From: Paenibacillus sp. DMB20
GTDB lineage: Bacteria > Bacillota > Bacilli > Paenibacillales > Paenibacillaceae
Reading direction: 5' to 3'
NCBI RefSeq assembly: GCF_000987955.1
Contig: NZ_LAZU01000003.1
Coordinates: forward strand, 1-64,000
Length of the DNA: 64,000 nt
Position 1 is the stretch's first letter; each line of letters begins with the position of its first letter. The notes under the pieces are model-generated. The model was not told where the DNA came from and did not search any database. It saw only the letters and a program-made list of their open reading frames with translations. Below, in pieces: positions 50,232 to 59,552 of the stretch. The translations under genes were made by a program, and so were the position numbers.

Positions 50232-50750
50232 ATGAGCCCTTCGTTGTCTCGCGAGAATTTCTTCTTAACCGTAATTAACGAATTTAAACACCACCAAGTC
50301 AAGACTGGGAGCCTGGAGCAGAAGCTGCAAGAACTTATATTGGATATTGCTCAGGCTGTTGAAAACAAGCTGGGGCTTAACTCAGCGATCATACAAAGAA
50401 TCAACGGCGTGTTCAAAGAATACCAAGCCGTTCAGTTGAAAGTAGGCCTTGCTTCGGAAAGGGGGCTTTCTTCCGTTGATGAACAGCAGCAAATTTTGTT
50501 GTACACAGAATTCATAGATGAACCAGACCAGCTGAGGCGAGTGTATATGGAAGCGCTGATAAGTTTGCTTGAAGCCATGGAGAAAAACCGGCTGGATTTG
50601 CAACGGTGTTTTCAATGCGATCATTGGTTTATCCCTTATCAGCGTGCTCAAATTACTAAATTCTGCAGCTCTAAATGCCGCAATCGTTACAATTATTTAA
50701 TCAAGAAAAGGGATATGCAGGATAGCAGGATAATGGCAGCGAGGGGGTAA
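50232..50750 (+). CDS. CGNR-like zinc-finger protein
   Basis: The 172-residue product begins MSPSLSRENFFLTVINEFKH. The first 120 residues are helical. The C-terminus is a treble-clef finger: RCFQCDHWFIPYQRAQITKF then CSSKCRNRYNYLIKKR (C-x2-C...C-x3-C), as in the CGNR family, where it binds nucleic acid. The N-terminal ABATE-type ligand domain of full CGNR proteins is not evident. ATG 50232 has AGGAG about 10 bases upstream; the frame reaches back to 50070 through promoter and hairpin sequence, which cannot be coding. A methionine aminopeptidase gene follows after 4 bases. Confidence 0.75.
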   Translation: MSPSLSRENFFLTVINEFKHHQVKTGSLEQKLQELILDIAQAVENKLGLNSAIIQRINGVFKEYQAVQLKVGLASERGLSSVDEQQQILLYTEFIDEPDQLRRVYMEALISLLEAMEKNRLDLQRCFQCDHWFIPYQRAQITKFCSSKCRNRYNYLIKKRDMQDSRIMAARG

Positions 50751-50754
50751 ACGC

Positions 50755-51501
50755 ATGATTATTTTAAAATCGGATGAAGAAATCGAATTCATGAGGGAAG
50801 CCGGCCGAATTGTTGCCGAATGCCATGCTATGCTGGACGAAATCATGAACCCGGGGATAACAACCATGTAAATCGACCGATTGGTGGAAGAAAAAATACG
50901 TGCGAGAGGCGCAATTCCCAGCTTTAAGGGACATCATGGTTTCACGGCATCGATCTGCACGGCCAAGAACGACGTGATTTGTCACGGATTTCCCGATTCG
51001 GTTCCTTTGGCTGATGGCGATGTCATTACGATTGACATTGGCGCGTTTTATAATGGATATCACGGAGATTCCGGCTGGACCTACGCCGTCGGCAACGTCT
51101 CGCAGGAAATCGAGAATTTAATGAAGGTCTGTCATCAAAGTTTATTTCTCGGCATTGAGCAAGCCGCTATTGGCAATCGTATGGGCGATATCGGATTTGC
51201 GATAGACAGCCATGCACAGCAATTTGGGTACGGCAATGTTCGGGAATTTACGGGTCATGGAATAGGAAAGGACCTGTGGGAGGAACCGGCAGTTCCCCAT
51301 TATGGCGTTAAAGGCAAAGGGGTACGTTTGAAAAAAGGCATGGTTCTAGCCATTGAGCCAATGCTGACTTTGGACGGCTGGCGATCTTATGTTGAAAATG
51401 ACGGATGGACTGCCCGGACCATGGATCATTCCATTTGTGTTCAGTATGAACATACCGTTGTGATCACAGAGGATGGGCCCCGAATTTTGACTGTGTTGTA
51501 A
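50755..51501 (+). pseudogene. Methionine aminopeptidase (type I) interrupted by one in-frame stop
   Basis: From ATG 50755 (GAGGGGG upstream) the frame reads MIILKSDEEIEFMREAGRIV to NPGITTM, then TAA (50869-50871), then IDRLVEEKIRARGAIPSFKG onward to the normal end. Codon 39 is normally Glu (GAA), so a single G-to-T change explains it. Everything downstream is intact, including the five metal ligands (DIGAFYNGYHGD, HGIGKD, AIEPML, QYEHT). A shortened protein could start at TTG 50881, missing about 42 residues. This is probably a second, dispensable copy. Confidence 0.8.
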
Positions 51502-51548
51502 GAATATTGCGGAACCTGCCCGCGATAACGGAAGTCGATGCAACGTAC

Positions 51549-51585
51549 ATGCCCTCTGCCTTTCTTTCGGAAGCATAGAGGGCAT
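51549..51585. terminator. Hairpin between the aminopeptidase and the MBL remnant
   Basis: ATGCCCTCT (51549-51557) pairs with AGAGGGCAT (51577-51585). No long T run; a terminator for either side is possible. Confidence 0.5.
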
Positions 51586-51596
51586 TGCTGTGTCAT

Positions 51597-51958
51597 TTAC
51601 ATAGAAGAAAAATAATATTTTCCTTTAAGCTCTTGCAATCGCAAGAGTTTTTTTCTTTCCAAAAAGCGCAGATGCGATGCCGTTTCTCCCAGCGCGAATC
51701 TGGCACTGTCCTTGTTGAAAACCTTATGGAACAGCTGTAGGCAAATTTAGGAGTAATCTTCTGAAGCAGCATATCCCCGCCAATCAGCGCAAGCTTCTCC
51801 TGATTCCAGAATCCCGTGCTTCCCGCGGCATGTCCGCCGCCAACCATGATCTTAAACGGCTTTCCGCCTAATATGATCGATTTGTTTTCCTGTAAATTCA
51901 CGGTTCTTCCCGAGATAGGGGAGATTTGATCCAGCAATCGCCAATCGAGCTCGGCCAC
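51597..51958 (-). pseudogene. Metallo-beta-lactamase-fold hydrolase, remnant with internal deletion
   Basis: The frame contains WRLLDQISPISGRTVNLQEN and IMVGGGHAAGSTGFWNQEKL, then ALIGGDMLLQKITPKF, the HxxGS and GGD blocks of an MBL-fold family. The N-terminal HxHxDH region is missing. After ITPK the frame shifts; another frame gives ALGETASHLRFLERKKLLRL and ends KGKYYFSSM, the normal C-terminus. So both an N-terminal loss and an internal deletion of the central part have occurred. Confidence 0.65.
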
Positions 51959-52061
51959 GTGAGAACTATAGGTTAAACAAAGTAAGGCGTCAATGATCTA
52001 TAGAAATTTTTTAGGCAAAAATAGAAAAGTTCAATTAGACTTTTAAATCCCATCGGTTTAG

Positions 52062-52089
52062 TATGATTAAAATGTTTCATAGGCAAACA
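52062..52089 (+). promoter_or_regulatory. -10 box and putative MarR operator before the catabolic operon
   Basis: TATGAT (52062-52067) is a possible -10. TGTTT (52073-52077) and AAACA (52085-52089) form a dyad also found, with a shorter spacer, before the marR gene (59591-59605). Both are preceded by AA and the left half reads AAATGTTTC in both. AAAAGT...ACTTTT (52025-52044) is a second inverted repeat upstream. Confidence 0.4.
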
Positions 52090-52110
52090 ATAAAGGAGGT
52101 ATCTATCAAA

Positions 52111-52521
52111 ATGGCTGCCTGTTTGAGCCGCGAAGAAATGGAGCCTGTCTTGACTGGTTCCAAATTCAACCAATTCCTTGGCATCCGGCTCGAGGAAATC
52201 AAGGACCGCTCGATCACGATCCGGCTGCCCTATAATGAGCTGTTCTATACATCGGCAGACGGATATATCCATGGGGGCATACTCGCAACCATGATCGACA
52301 TTGCAGGTTACTTCGCGATTTTCAGCCTGCTCAACCAGCCGGTGCCGACGGTCGATCTGAAAATCGACTATTTACGGCCCGGCAGGGCGGGAGATCTGCT
52401 GGCTACGGCTACCGTGGTGAAGCTGGGGAGAACCGTCAGCATTGCGGACATTGTCGTGACCGACCTTTCAGGCAAGCAAATCGCCATTGGAAGGGGGTTG
52501 TTCAGTTCAAAACAAGAGTAG
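52111..52521 (+). CDS. PaaI-type hotdog thioesterase
   Basis: The 136-residue product begins MAACLSREEMEPVLTGSKFN. The hotdog fold is marked by YTSADGYIHGGILATMIDIA, where the HGG loop and acidic residue are those of PaaI-type acyl-CoA thioesterases, and VDLKIDYLRPGRAGDLLATA. It would release a carboxylate from its CoA thioester, perhaps as a salvage step for stalled intermediates. AAAGGAGG lies 10 bases before ATG 52111; the frame to 52063 has no site. It is the first gene of a co-oriented run that reaches the M20 hydrolase at 61304. The next gene is an acid-CoA ligase 42 bases on. Confidence 0.9.
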   Translation: MAACLSREEMEPVLTGSKFNQFLGIRLEEIKDRSITIRLPYNELFYTSADGYIHGGILATMIDIAGYFAIFSLLNQPVPTVDLKIDYLRPGRAGDLLATATVVKLGRTVSIADIVVTDLSGKQIAIGRGLFSSKQE

Positions 52522-52563
52522 GCGGTAATAGAAATTTGAAGAGATTGTAAAGGTGGAGCAGCT

Positions 52564-54126
52564 ATGAGCACATATAATTTTGCGGACATTGTCCGCACCT
52601 CGACTTCTCATGCTCCTTCCGACATTGCCATCATCGCTCAAGGAAGGACTTTAAGCTACAGGGAGCTTTTAAGCCGCATCAACCAGGCAGGCAACTTGTT
52701 TGCCAGTCTTGGCATTCAGCCCGGAGATCGCGTGGCGGTTTTATTCATCAACGACTTCCGTTTTTTGGAAATATGCTTCGGGTTAATGTCCATCGGAGCG
52801 GTCCCGGTGCCTATGAATTCGAAGCTGGGTGCCGAAACGCTGGCTTACATATACAAGGATAGCGGCAGTCGCATTTTGGTATATCACGTTTCCTTGGGAG
52901 ACAAGGCGCGCGTCATTCATCAGCTGGTATCCGTCGCTGTCAGCATGATCTGCACCGCAGATTCTTTTCCATCTTCGAATGGGTTGAACTCTCTGGCGTA
53001 TGACGAACTGCTGCCATTGCAGGACCCGTGCCTGGAACTGTATCCAACCCGGGCCGAAGACCTTTGCCTGCTCCCGTACACTTCCGGTTCCACGGGGAAT
53101 CCCAAGGGTTGCCGCCTCACTCACCGCGGGCAGTTGTGGAATGTTGCCGCGATTGCACAGATCAGGGAGCTTCAGCGGAAAGATCGCATTGTGATTTCGC
53201 TGCCTTTATACCACAAGAACGCCATGCTTTCCATGAAGGCGGTGTTTCATTCCGGTTCATCTGCCGTCATTCTTCCTGCCCCGGAGCCTGCCGAGATTTT
53301 AAAAGCGGTCGAGACGCACCGATGCACCTATATCTCCGGAGTGCCCGCACTATACCGCATGCTCGTGACACATTTGAAGGAGTCTTCAGCCTCCTGCGAT
53401 CTTGGCTCTTTGAAATATGCGGTATGCGGTTCATCCGATACCCCGGTGGAGCTTCTGGAAGATATCAGGAAGTGGATGGGAATCGAGGTCTATGAGGGGT
53501 ATGGATTAACCGAAGGCGGACCTGTTGTTTTGGAGTCGAGGAAAGGAAAGCATAAACCGGGGTCGGCGGGATTCCCCCTTCCGGGATGTTCGATTCGAAT
53601 CGTAAACCTCTTGGAAGAAGCGGTCCCCGAGGGCACAATCGGCGAACTGTGGGTTCGTAATCCCGGTGTCGCGGACGGGTACTGGAACCTTCCGGATGTG
53701 ACAAGAAGACGGATCACCGAGGACGGATGGCTGAAGACGGGTGATATGGGGTGGCAGGATGAGGATGGGTATGTCTATATCGTCGGGCGAAAGGACGACA
53801 TGATCAACGTTGGCGGAGAGAACGTCTATCCGAAGGAAGTGGAAAACATCCTTTTGCAGCATCCCCAGATCGAAGATGCTTGCGTTCTCCCGATTCCGCA
53901 CGCGCTCAAAGGGGAAGTTCCCGTCGCATTCGTCGTCACCCGGCAGAAAATCGCCAGGGAGGATATCAAAAGGTTCTTCATTGAGCGGGGGCCTGCCTAC
54001 GCGCATCCGCGGGAAATTTACGACTTGGACGCATTTCCGCTCACGGGCCCAGGGAAAGTGGACCGGACGAAAATGAAACAAATGTTAGCCGAACAATTGC
54101 AAAAAGGAGAGAGTAAAAAATCATGA
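52564..54126 (+). CDS. AMP-forming acid-CoA ligase (class I adenylate-forming)
   Basis: The 520-residue protein begins MSTYNFADIVRTSTSHAPSD. It activates a carboxylic acid with ATP and joins it to CoA. The phosphate loop is LLPYTSGSTGNPKGCRLTHR, the A5 motif VYEGYGLTEGGPV, the hinge GWLKTGDMGWQDEDGYVYIV then GRKDDMINVGGENVYPKEVE, and the catalytic lysine region PLTGPGKVDRTKMK. The acyl pocket cannot be read for aromatic versus aliphatic acids. Its stop overlaps the start of the next gene (ATGA), so translation is coupled. It is central to the proposed activation pathway. Confidence 0.92.
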   Translation: MSTYNFADIVRTSTSHAPSDIAIIAQGRTLSYRELLSRINQAGNLFASLGIQPGDRVAVLFINDFRFLEICFGLMSIGAVPVPMNSKLGAETLAYIYKDSGSRILVYHVSLGDKARVIHQLVSVAVSMICTADSFPSSNGLNSLAYDELLPLQDPCLELYPTRAEDLCLLPYTSGSTGNPKGCRLTHRGQLWNVAAIAQIRELQRKDRIVISLPLYHKNAMLSMKAVFHSGSSAVILPAPEPAEILKAVETHRCTYISGVPALYRMLVTHLKESSASCDLGSLKYAVCGSSDTPVELLEDIRKWMGIEVYEGYGLTEGGPVVLESRKGKHKPGSAGFPLPGCSIRIVNLLEEAVPEGTIGELWVRNPGVADGYWNLPDVTRRRITEDGWLKTGDMGWQDEDGYVYIVGRKDDMINVGGENVYPKEVENILLQHPQIEDACVLPIPHALKGEVPVAFVVTRQKIAREDIKRFFIERGPAYAHPREIYDLDAFPLTGPGKVDRTKMKQMLAEQLQKGESKKS

Positions 54127-55103
54127 GAGCAGCGCTTATTCTTGAACATGGAGATCGCAATAACGTCATCGTGGGTGAGTATCCGAAACCGGTCGCTGAT
54201 CAGGGGGAAGTTTTGGTCAAGGTGAAGTCGGTATCTCTTAACCATCTGGATATTTTCGTAAGAAGGGGGATTCCCGGAAGGAAGCTGGAGCTGCCGCATA
54301 TTTCGGGCGGCGATGTTTCCGGTGTTGTAGAAGAGGTTGGCCCAGGAGTGGCGAATGTTCAACCGGGCGACCGCGTTTTGATTGATCCCCATATTCCGGG
54401 CAAAGGCGCACTGGGTGAGGACACGACAGGAGGGCTGGCTGAATATGTGGCAGTCCCGGCCCATAACCTGATTCCCCTTCCCGACGACATCTCATTTGAC
54501 GAAGCGGCAGCCCTGCCCATTGCTTATGGAACCGCCTGGAGAATGCTCATCACGCAGGGGAAACTGCAGGCTAACGAGACGATTTTGATTTTGGGGGCCA
54601 GCGGCGGAGTCGGAAATGCCGCCGTACTGATCGCCAAGCTGGCGGGAGCCCGCATTATCGCGGCGGCAGGCTCCGACAGCAAAGCGGAGAAACTGAAAGA
54701 GCTCGGGGCGGATTACGTGATCAACTACAATAAAGCCGATTTCTCCAAAGAAGTGTGGGCCATCACCGGAAAGCAAGGCGCGGATATCGTTGTGGACTAT
54801 ACGGGAAAAGCCACCTGGCCGCAGAGCATCAAAGCTACCCGAAAAGGCGGACGAATCCTTACTTGCGGAGCGACCACGGGATTTGAGGCCGTAACGGATT
54901 TGCGGTACGTCTGGGTCAGGGAAATCTCGATTATCGGCTCCAACGGTTGGGGAGAGAACGATCTGCATATTTTGCTGGATTTGGTTAGCCGTAAAAAGCT
55001 GAAACCGGTCATCGACCGCGTATTGCCGCTTGAAGACATTCGGGAAGCGCACCGGCTGATTGAAGAACGGGAGTTTTTCGGCAAAATTATCATTCATCCG
55101 TAA
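54123..55103 (+). CDS. Zinc-type/quinone-reductase MDR oxidoreductase
   Basis: The 326-residue protein begins MRAALILEHGDRNNVIVGEY. It has a GroES-like N-domain (SLNHLDIFVRRGIPGRKLEL) and a Rossmann NAD(P)-binding domain (ILILGASGGVGNAAVLIAKL). The catalytic zinc ligand Cys/His set and the four structural cysteines of true alcohol dehydrogenases are missing: the position after LN is H-L-D. So it is closer to NADPH:quinone or enoyl reductases. It may reduce a double bond or carbonyl in the pathway. It overlaps the ligase gene by 4 bases. Confidence 0.88.
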   Translation: MRAALILEHGDRNNVIVGEYPKPVADQGEVLVKVKSVSLNHLDIFVRRGIPGRKLELPHISGGDVSGVVEEVGPGVANVQPGDRVLIDPHIPGKGALGEDTTGGLAEYVAVPAHNLIPLPDDISFDEAAALPIAYGTAWRMLITQGKLQANETILILGASGGVGNAAVLIAKLAGARIIAAAGSDSKAEKLKELGADYVINYNKADFSKEVWAITGKQGADIVVDYTGKATWPQSIKATRKGGRILTCGATTGFEAVTDLRYVWVREISIIGSNGWGENDLHILLDLVSRKKLKPVIDRVLPLEDIREAHRLIEEREFFGKIIIHP

Positions 55104-55124
55104 TCGATAAAGGGGGAACCAACG

Positions 55125-55952
55125 ATGGGAACAGCTTTAACGTTTGACCATGCGGTGCATTTTGTGGACAAGCCCGAGCATCTACCTGCGGAGCTTGCCA
55201 AACTGGGGATTCATACGGTGACGGGTGGTCGTCATGAATCGATAGGAACCTACAATGCGCTGACGTATTTTGATCTGAGCTATATCGAATGGATCGGGAT
55301 ATTTGATCCGAAGCTGCTGCCGCCTTATCAGGAGACGCATCGATTTGGGCTGGTTGATACGTTGGCAGGGGATGGATATGCGAAGGGACTCAGTCGGATT
55401 GCGCTGCGCACGGAGCGAATCGATGAGCTGGCGGCCCATTTGGCCGGTCAAGGCCTGGAGGTGGTCGGTCCCATCGATTGCTCCCGAAGAAGACCCGACG
55501 GCAAACTGCTCAGCTGGAAGCTCCTGTTTGCCGGCTTAGCGGATGAAGGGCTGCCGCTTCCTTTCTTTATTCAATGGGATGATTCCGATGAGGCCAGAAG
55601 GTTGGATTTATCGTCGAACGGAACGATCACGGATCACGCGCGCGGCTCGCTTGCCCTGGATTATGTGGCTTTTACGGTACGGAATTTGCAGGAAACGGTC
55701 CGGAATTGGACGAATTGGCTCGGCCTCAAGGCCGGGGAAGCGGTTTACGATGACTACTGGAAGGGCAAGAAACAAGCCTTGCATCTGGAGAATCTTTTAC
55801 TCATGTTTATTGAGCCCGAAACCGACGGACCAGCCTGGAATGTTTTGCAAGAACGGGGGGAACGGCCGTTCATCATCGGATTGAACAGCGGTCAGGACGG
55901 CGTGTCCGAGCAGTATGTAGAAATTCACGGCTCCTTGTATCATTTGAGATAG
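55125..55952 (+). CDS. Two-domain glyoxalase-like VOC protein
   Basis: The 275-residue product begins MGTALTFDHAVHFVDKPEHL, typical of the Glyoxalase_3 family (FDHAVHFV-P-E, TGGRHESIGTYNALTYFDLS, YIEWIGIFD). A second VOC-like half follows (SLALDYVAFTVRNLQETVRN, LHLENLLLMFIEPETDGPAW). The family has no settled reaction; ring-opening dioxygenase, isomerase or binding roles are known for relatives. AAGGGGGAAC precedes ATG. It lies 21 bases after the MDR gene and 35 before the transporter permease, so it is in the same transcript. Confidence 0.85.
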   Translation: MGTALTFDHAVHFVDKPEHLPAELAKLGIHTVTGGRHESIGTYNALTYFDLSYIEWIGIFDPKLLPPYQETHRFGLVDTLAGDGYAKGLSRIALRTERIDELAAHLAGQGLEVVGPIDCSRRRPDGKLLSWKLLFAGLADEGLPLPFFIQWDDSDEARRLDLSSNGTITDHARGSLALDYVAFTVRNLQETVRNWTNWLGLKAGEAVYDDYWKGKKQALHLENLLLMFIEPETDGPAWNVLQERGERPFIIGLNSGQDGVSEQYVEIHGSLYHLR

Positions 55953-55987
55953 CTGCAGCCGTCGGGAGGGAAAGGAGAGCGCATCGC

Positions 55988-56785
55988 ATGGCAGTACGCA
56001 CCAAAAGAGACAAAAGAACGAAGAACTTATGGATCCGAGTTGTGCACATCGCGTTTGTAGCCGCGCTGCTGGCGGGTATGCAGCTTGCGGTTTCCAAGGA
56101 TTGGGTAAGCGGCGTTTTCCTGGCTTCCCCATCCCAGATCTTTCAAGAATTCGTTTATATGGCAAAAGAAAATACCCTTTGGCCGCATCTTTCCGTTTCT
56201 TTGCAGGAGGTTGCGGCCGGTTACCTCATTTCCGCCGGGGCGGGAATCGGCCTCGGCGTGTTGTTTGTCTCGTTTCCGTTATTGGAGAAGCTGATCGACC
56301 CTCTGATGGCCGCTATCATGGCGATTCCGAAAACGGCCATCATGCCGCTGCTCATCGTATGGTTCGGCATTGGATTCAAAAGCAAAGTCATCCTGGTAAT
56401 TCTGTTTTGCTTTTTCAACATCTTATATAACACCGTAACCGGCTCAAAGCAGACCCGGATGGAGCATTTGAAACTGGCCAAAGTTTTCGAGGCCAGCCGG
56501 GCGCAGACGGTATTCAAGGTTTTGCTGCCCTCCGCGCTTCCTTCCATATTTAACGGGCTGCGGGTGACGGCCGCCACGGCGATCACCGGCGTGGTATTTG
56601 CCGAGATGGCTGCGGCCAAGAACGGTCTGGGATTCCTGTTGAATGAGTCCCAGGCTGTCTTGAACACGCCAAGGCTGTATCTGATCATTATTGTGGTGAC
56701 GGTTCTTTCCGTGCTGTTCGTCGGACTGGTCAACTTGATCGAGAGGCTGGCATGCCGCCGCTGGATGCCGGGGCGCATTGCCTAA
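55988..56785 (+). CDS. ABC transporter permease (SsuC/TauC/ThiX type)
   Basis: The 265-residue protein begins MAVRTKRDKRTKNLWIRVVH and has six hydrophobic segments. The cytoplasmic EAA loop (EASRAQTVFKVLLPSALPSI then FNGLRVTAATAITGVVFAEM) shows it couples to an ATPase. VWFGIGFKSKVILVILFCFF and PLMAAIMAIPKTAIMPLLIV are typical of the sulfonate/nitrate/thiamine-precursor permeases. The binding protein and ATPase genes follow directly, so the importer is complete. AAAGGAG precedes the ATG. Confidence 0.92.
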   Translation: MAVRTKRDKRTKNLWIRVVHIAFVAALLAGMQLAVSKDWVSGVFLASPSQIFQEFVYMAKENTLWPHLSVSLQEVAAGYLISAGAGIGLGVLFVSFPLLEKLIDPLMAAIMAIPKTAIMPLLIVWFGIGFKSKVILVILFCFFNILYNTVTGSKQTRMEHLKLAKVFEASRAQTVFKVLLPSALPSIFNGLRVTAATAITGVVFAEMAAAKNGLGFLLNESQAVLNTPRLYLIIIVVTVLSVLFVGLVNLIERLACRRWMPGRIA

Positions 56786-56817
56786 ATTTATGCATATAAA
56801 GGGTGTGAAAGAGAACG

Positions 56818-57951
56818 ATGTTTAACAATCATTGGTTTAACAAAACCATCGGCGGAGTCATCACGTTATCTTTAGTTTTTACGCTTGCGGCTTGCGGCTC
56901 TTCGACCACAGCCGTACCTTCTTCTTCAACTACGCCGGAAGCGGGCAAGAGTGCGGAAGCAGCCGCTCCGAGTTCGCTGGACAATACGACTGTGGATATC
57001 GCGGCAGGCATTCCGCCATGGAAGGGACGGGACAACAAGGAAGTCGCGGTTACCGCCGGCTTTTCCAAGGGGATGACCGGCATCGCCAATCAATTCGCCA
57101 TCTCCAAGGGCTGGTACGATGAAGCCGGGATTCATTTGAACTTTGTCGATACGATCAATCCGGTAGCCGCTTTCGGGGCGGGTGAAGTCGACATTGCCGA
57201 CGGAGATCCGGGGACCTACATCCCGGCCATAGTCAACGGCGTCAAAATCAAAGTCGTCAGCAACATGTGGAGAAGCCGAGGGGCCTACTGGATTATCGCC
57301 AAGCCCGAGATCAAATCGTTAGCCGATTTGAAAGGAAAGGTCGTCGGTTCCGCACAGCCGATCGGCGGCATGGCCCTGACGTTGATGGACGTGCTCTCCC
57401 AGAACGGCATTGACCCGAAAAAAGATGTGCAGCTCGTTCCAAACGGCGTGTATCAATCCGGTTATGCGACATTTGAATCCGGAGAAGTCGATGCCACGAT
57501 TATCCACCAGCCGTTTGCCACGATGGCGGAACAAGCGGGCAAGGGGAACGTGCTGGCCAAAACCTGGGAGTTTATGCCCGAATATCAAACCGGCGTCCTG
57601 GTGGCCAGCGAGAAATGGATCAAAGAACAGCCTGAAGCCGTGGAGCGGGTGCTGGAAGTGTATTTCTACGCTAACGAGTATGCCAAAACGCATCTGGATG
57701 AATTCATTCCATGGGCGGCCCAATATTTAAACCTGGACGAGAAGACGGCCCGCACCGCGATTGAATCGGAAATGGTCCTTTGGGAAAACAACCCGATCGT
57801 CGATACCGACCGGCTGCAGGTTACCGAGGACCTGTTAACGAAGTACGGAATGCAGCGGGACAAGATTTCGGTAGACGGTACAGTCGACAACACATTTGCG
57901 GAACGCGTGGCGAAGAGGCTGAAGCTGGGCAAATACAAGCCGAACAACTAA
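56818..57951 (+). CDS. ABC transporter substrate-binding lipoprotein (NMT1/SsuA type)
   Basis: The 377-residue product has a lipoprotein signal ending TLAACGSS. A Ser/Thr/Ala-rich linker (about residues 25-60) follows. The mature domain shows the NMT1-like fold: VAVTAGFSKGMTGIANQFAI, SKGWYDEAGIHLNFVDTINP, DIADGDPGTYIPAIVNGVKI, LKGKVVGSAQPIGGMALTLM. Such proteins bind sulfonates, nitrate, thiamine-pyrimidine precursors or aromatic acids; the pocket cannot be read. Given the ligase and amidohydrolase in the operon, an organic acid or its amide is the best guess. It lies 32 bases after the permease gene. Confidence 0.92.
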   Translation: MFNNHWFNKTIGGVITLSLVFTLAACGSSTTAVPSSSTTPEAGKSAEAAAPSSLDNTTVDIAAGIPPWKGRDNKEVAVTAGFSKGMTGIANQFAISKGWYDEAGIHLNFVDTINPVAAFGAGEVDIADGDPGTYIPAIVNGVKIKVVSNMWRSRGAYWIIAKPEIKSLADLKGKVVGSAQPIGGMALTLMDVLSQNGIDPKKDVQLVPNGVYQSGYATFESGEVDATIIHQPFATMAEQAGKGNVLAKTWEFMPEYQTGVLVASEKWIKEQPEAVERVLEVYFYANEYAKTHLDEFIPWAAQYLNLDEKTARTAIESEMVLWENNPIVDTDRLQVTEDLLTKYGMQRDKISVDGTVDNTFAERVAKRLKLGKYKPNN

Positions 57952-57978
57952 TGGGTGACGCGGAAAGGAGCTGATTCA

Positions 57979-58758
57979 ATGCCAACCATCGAGCTTCGGA
58001 ACATTACCAAGGAATACGAAAATATCGACGAGGAGCAGACCTATGCGCTGCGTGACATCAACTTGACGGTGCATGACGGAGAGTTCTTATGCGTATTAGG
58101 GCCGAGCGGCTGCGGAAAAAGCACGCTGTTGGAAATTACGGCGGGCTTGCTCTCTCAAACGAGCGGGGAGGTTTTGCTGGATCATGTCCAGCAATCCGGG
58201 ACAAGCCGCGATATCGGCGTTGTTTTTCAGGACTCCGCATTGTTTCCGTGGAGAAGCATCCGCCGCAATATCGAGTTCGGTCTGGAGATCGCCGGCGTCA
58301 GCCGCGAGGAGCGGCGCGACCGGGTGCAGAAAACGATGGAACTCGTCGGCTTGGCCGGATTCGAAGACAAATATCCCCATCAGCTTTCGGGCGGAATGCG
58401 CCAGCGGGCAGGCCTTGCCCGAACGCTCGTTGCAGATCCGCGGGTCATTCTCATGGACGAGCCCTTCAGCGCGGTCGATCACCTTACACGATTGACGTTG
58501 CAGGATGAAATGATACGCATTTGGGAGAAAGAGAAGAAAACGATTTTTTTCATCACGCATGACGTGGCAGAAGCCGTATATTTAGCGACGAGGATCGTCC
58601 TTCTAAGCCCGCGTCCCGGCCGTATCCAGAAAATATTCGATGTTCCGTTCGAACGGCCGCGAAACCGGAATGACATGCAGCTGCTGAATATCGTGGAAAA
58701 AATCTATATGGAGATCAATAATCCGGTAAAAAGCAAGGATTCGGAATATTTTATTTAA
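57979..58758 (+). CDS. ABC transporter ATPase (SsuB/TauB type)
   Basis: The 259-residue product begins MPTIELRNITKEYENIDEEQ. Walker A is LGPSGCGKSTLLE, the Q-loop FQDSALFPWRSIRRNI, the signature LSGGMRQRAGLARTL, Walker B VILMDEPFSAVD and the switch IFFITHDVAEAVYL. FPWRS after the Q-loop is typical of nitrate/sulfonate importers. The start at 57979 has AAAGGAG upstream; the longer frame from 57955 does not. It powers the permease encoded upstream. Confidence 0.94.
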   Translation: MPTIELRNITKEYENIDEEQTYALRDINLTVHDGEFLCVLGPSGCGKSTLLEITAGLLSQTSGEVLLDHVQQSGTSRDIGVVFQDSALFPWRSIRRNIEFGLEIAGVSREERRDRVQKTMELVGLAGFEDKYPHQLSGGMRQRAGLARTLVADPRVILMDEPFSAVDHLTRLTLQDEMIRIWEKEKKTIFFITHDVAEAVYLATRIVLLSPRPGRIQKIFDVPFERPRNRNDMQLLNIVEKIYMEINNPVKSKDSEYFI

Positions 58759-58799
58759 TCGGACGTTCTATTGAACCAAATTTCGGTGGGGGAATAAAC

Positions 58800-59492
58800 A
58801 TGAAGGTCATCATTACGGGCGGCAGCCGGGGAATCGGGCATGCGATAGCCCGGCAATTATCACTCGCCGGCCACGAACTGCTGCTGGTGGGCCGAAACGG
58901 TGAACGATTGGCCAAAGCCAAAGCCTCTCTTCCGGTTAAGACGTTGGTTTACCCGGTAGACCATACGATCGATGGGGCACCGGATGAACTTATCGCTTAT
59001 ATGAAGGAACAGGGATTTGATCCGGATGTGCTTATTTTGAATGCCGCCGCCTTTTTTGACGAAACCCGTTCCGTCATTAAACCGGATGGCCAGGATTTTG
59101 AACGCATGCTTCAAGCCAATGTCGTAGCCAACTACAACTGGGTACAAAAACTGCTGCCGCTGATAAGGGGAGGCATGTATCCACGGATTATCGTGATCGG
59201 ATCAACGGCGGCGCTGAGAGCGGATACCTCGCTGTACGGAATCTCCAAGGCAGCCATGCGAAATTACACGCTGGGACTCCGGGAGGAACTTAAGCCGACG
59301 GGGGTCGGGGTTACGCTCATTCATCCCGGCGGCACGTTTACCGAAAAGCGTGTGCCTGATGAGCAGACGGCATCGGACCGGTTGCTCGAAGCCGGCGACA
59401 TCGGCTTATTGGTTGCGGCAATACTGAGCTTAAGCCCTCAGGCGGTGGTCGAAGAGCTTACGGTCAGGCCGATGCTGGGAGATACGTTTTGA
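58800..59492 (+). CDS. Short-chain dehydrogenase/reductase
   Basis: The 230-residue product begins MKVIITGGSRGIGHAIARQL, with the cofactor motif TGGSRGIG. The catalytic set is S (IVIGSTAALRAD), Y and K (SLYGISKAAMRN). LVGRNGERL suggests NADP(H) preference because of the Arg after the second strand. It would oxidise or reduce a hydroxyl/carbonyl intermediate of the pathway. It is 41 bases after the ATPase gene and is the last gene before the marR promoter. Confidence 0.92.
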   Translation: MKVIITGGSRGIGHAIARQLSLAGHELLLVGRNGERLAKAKASLPVKTLVYPVDHTIDGAPDELIAYMKEQGFDPDVLILNAAAFFDETRSVIKPDGQDFERMLQANVVANYNWVQKLLPLIRGGMYPRIIVIGSTAALRADTSLYGISKAAMRNYTLGLREELKPTGVGVTLIHPGGTFTEKRVPDEQTASDRLLEAGDIGLLVAAILSLSPQAVVEELTVRPMLGDTF

Positions 59493-59552
59493 ACAGAAAT
59501 GATGCTTGAAGCCCTATTCTAAACCCTTCTCAGTCTTTGTTACTGCGTTTCA

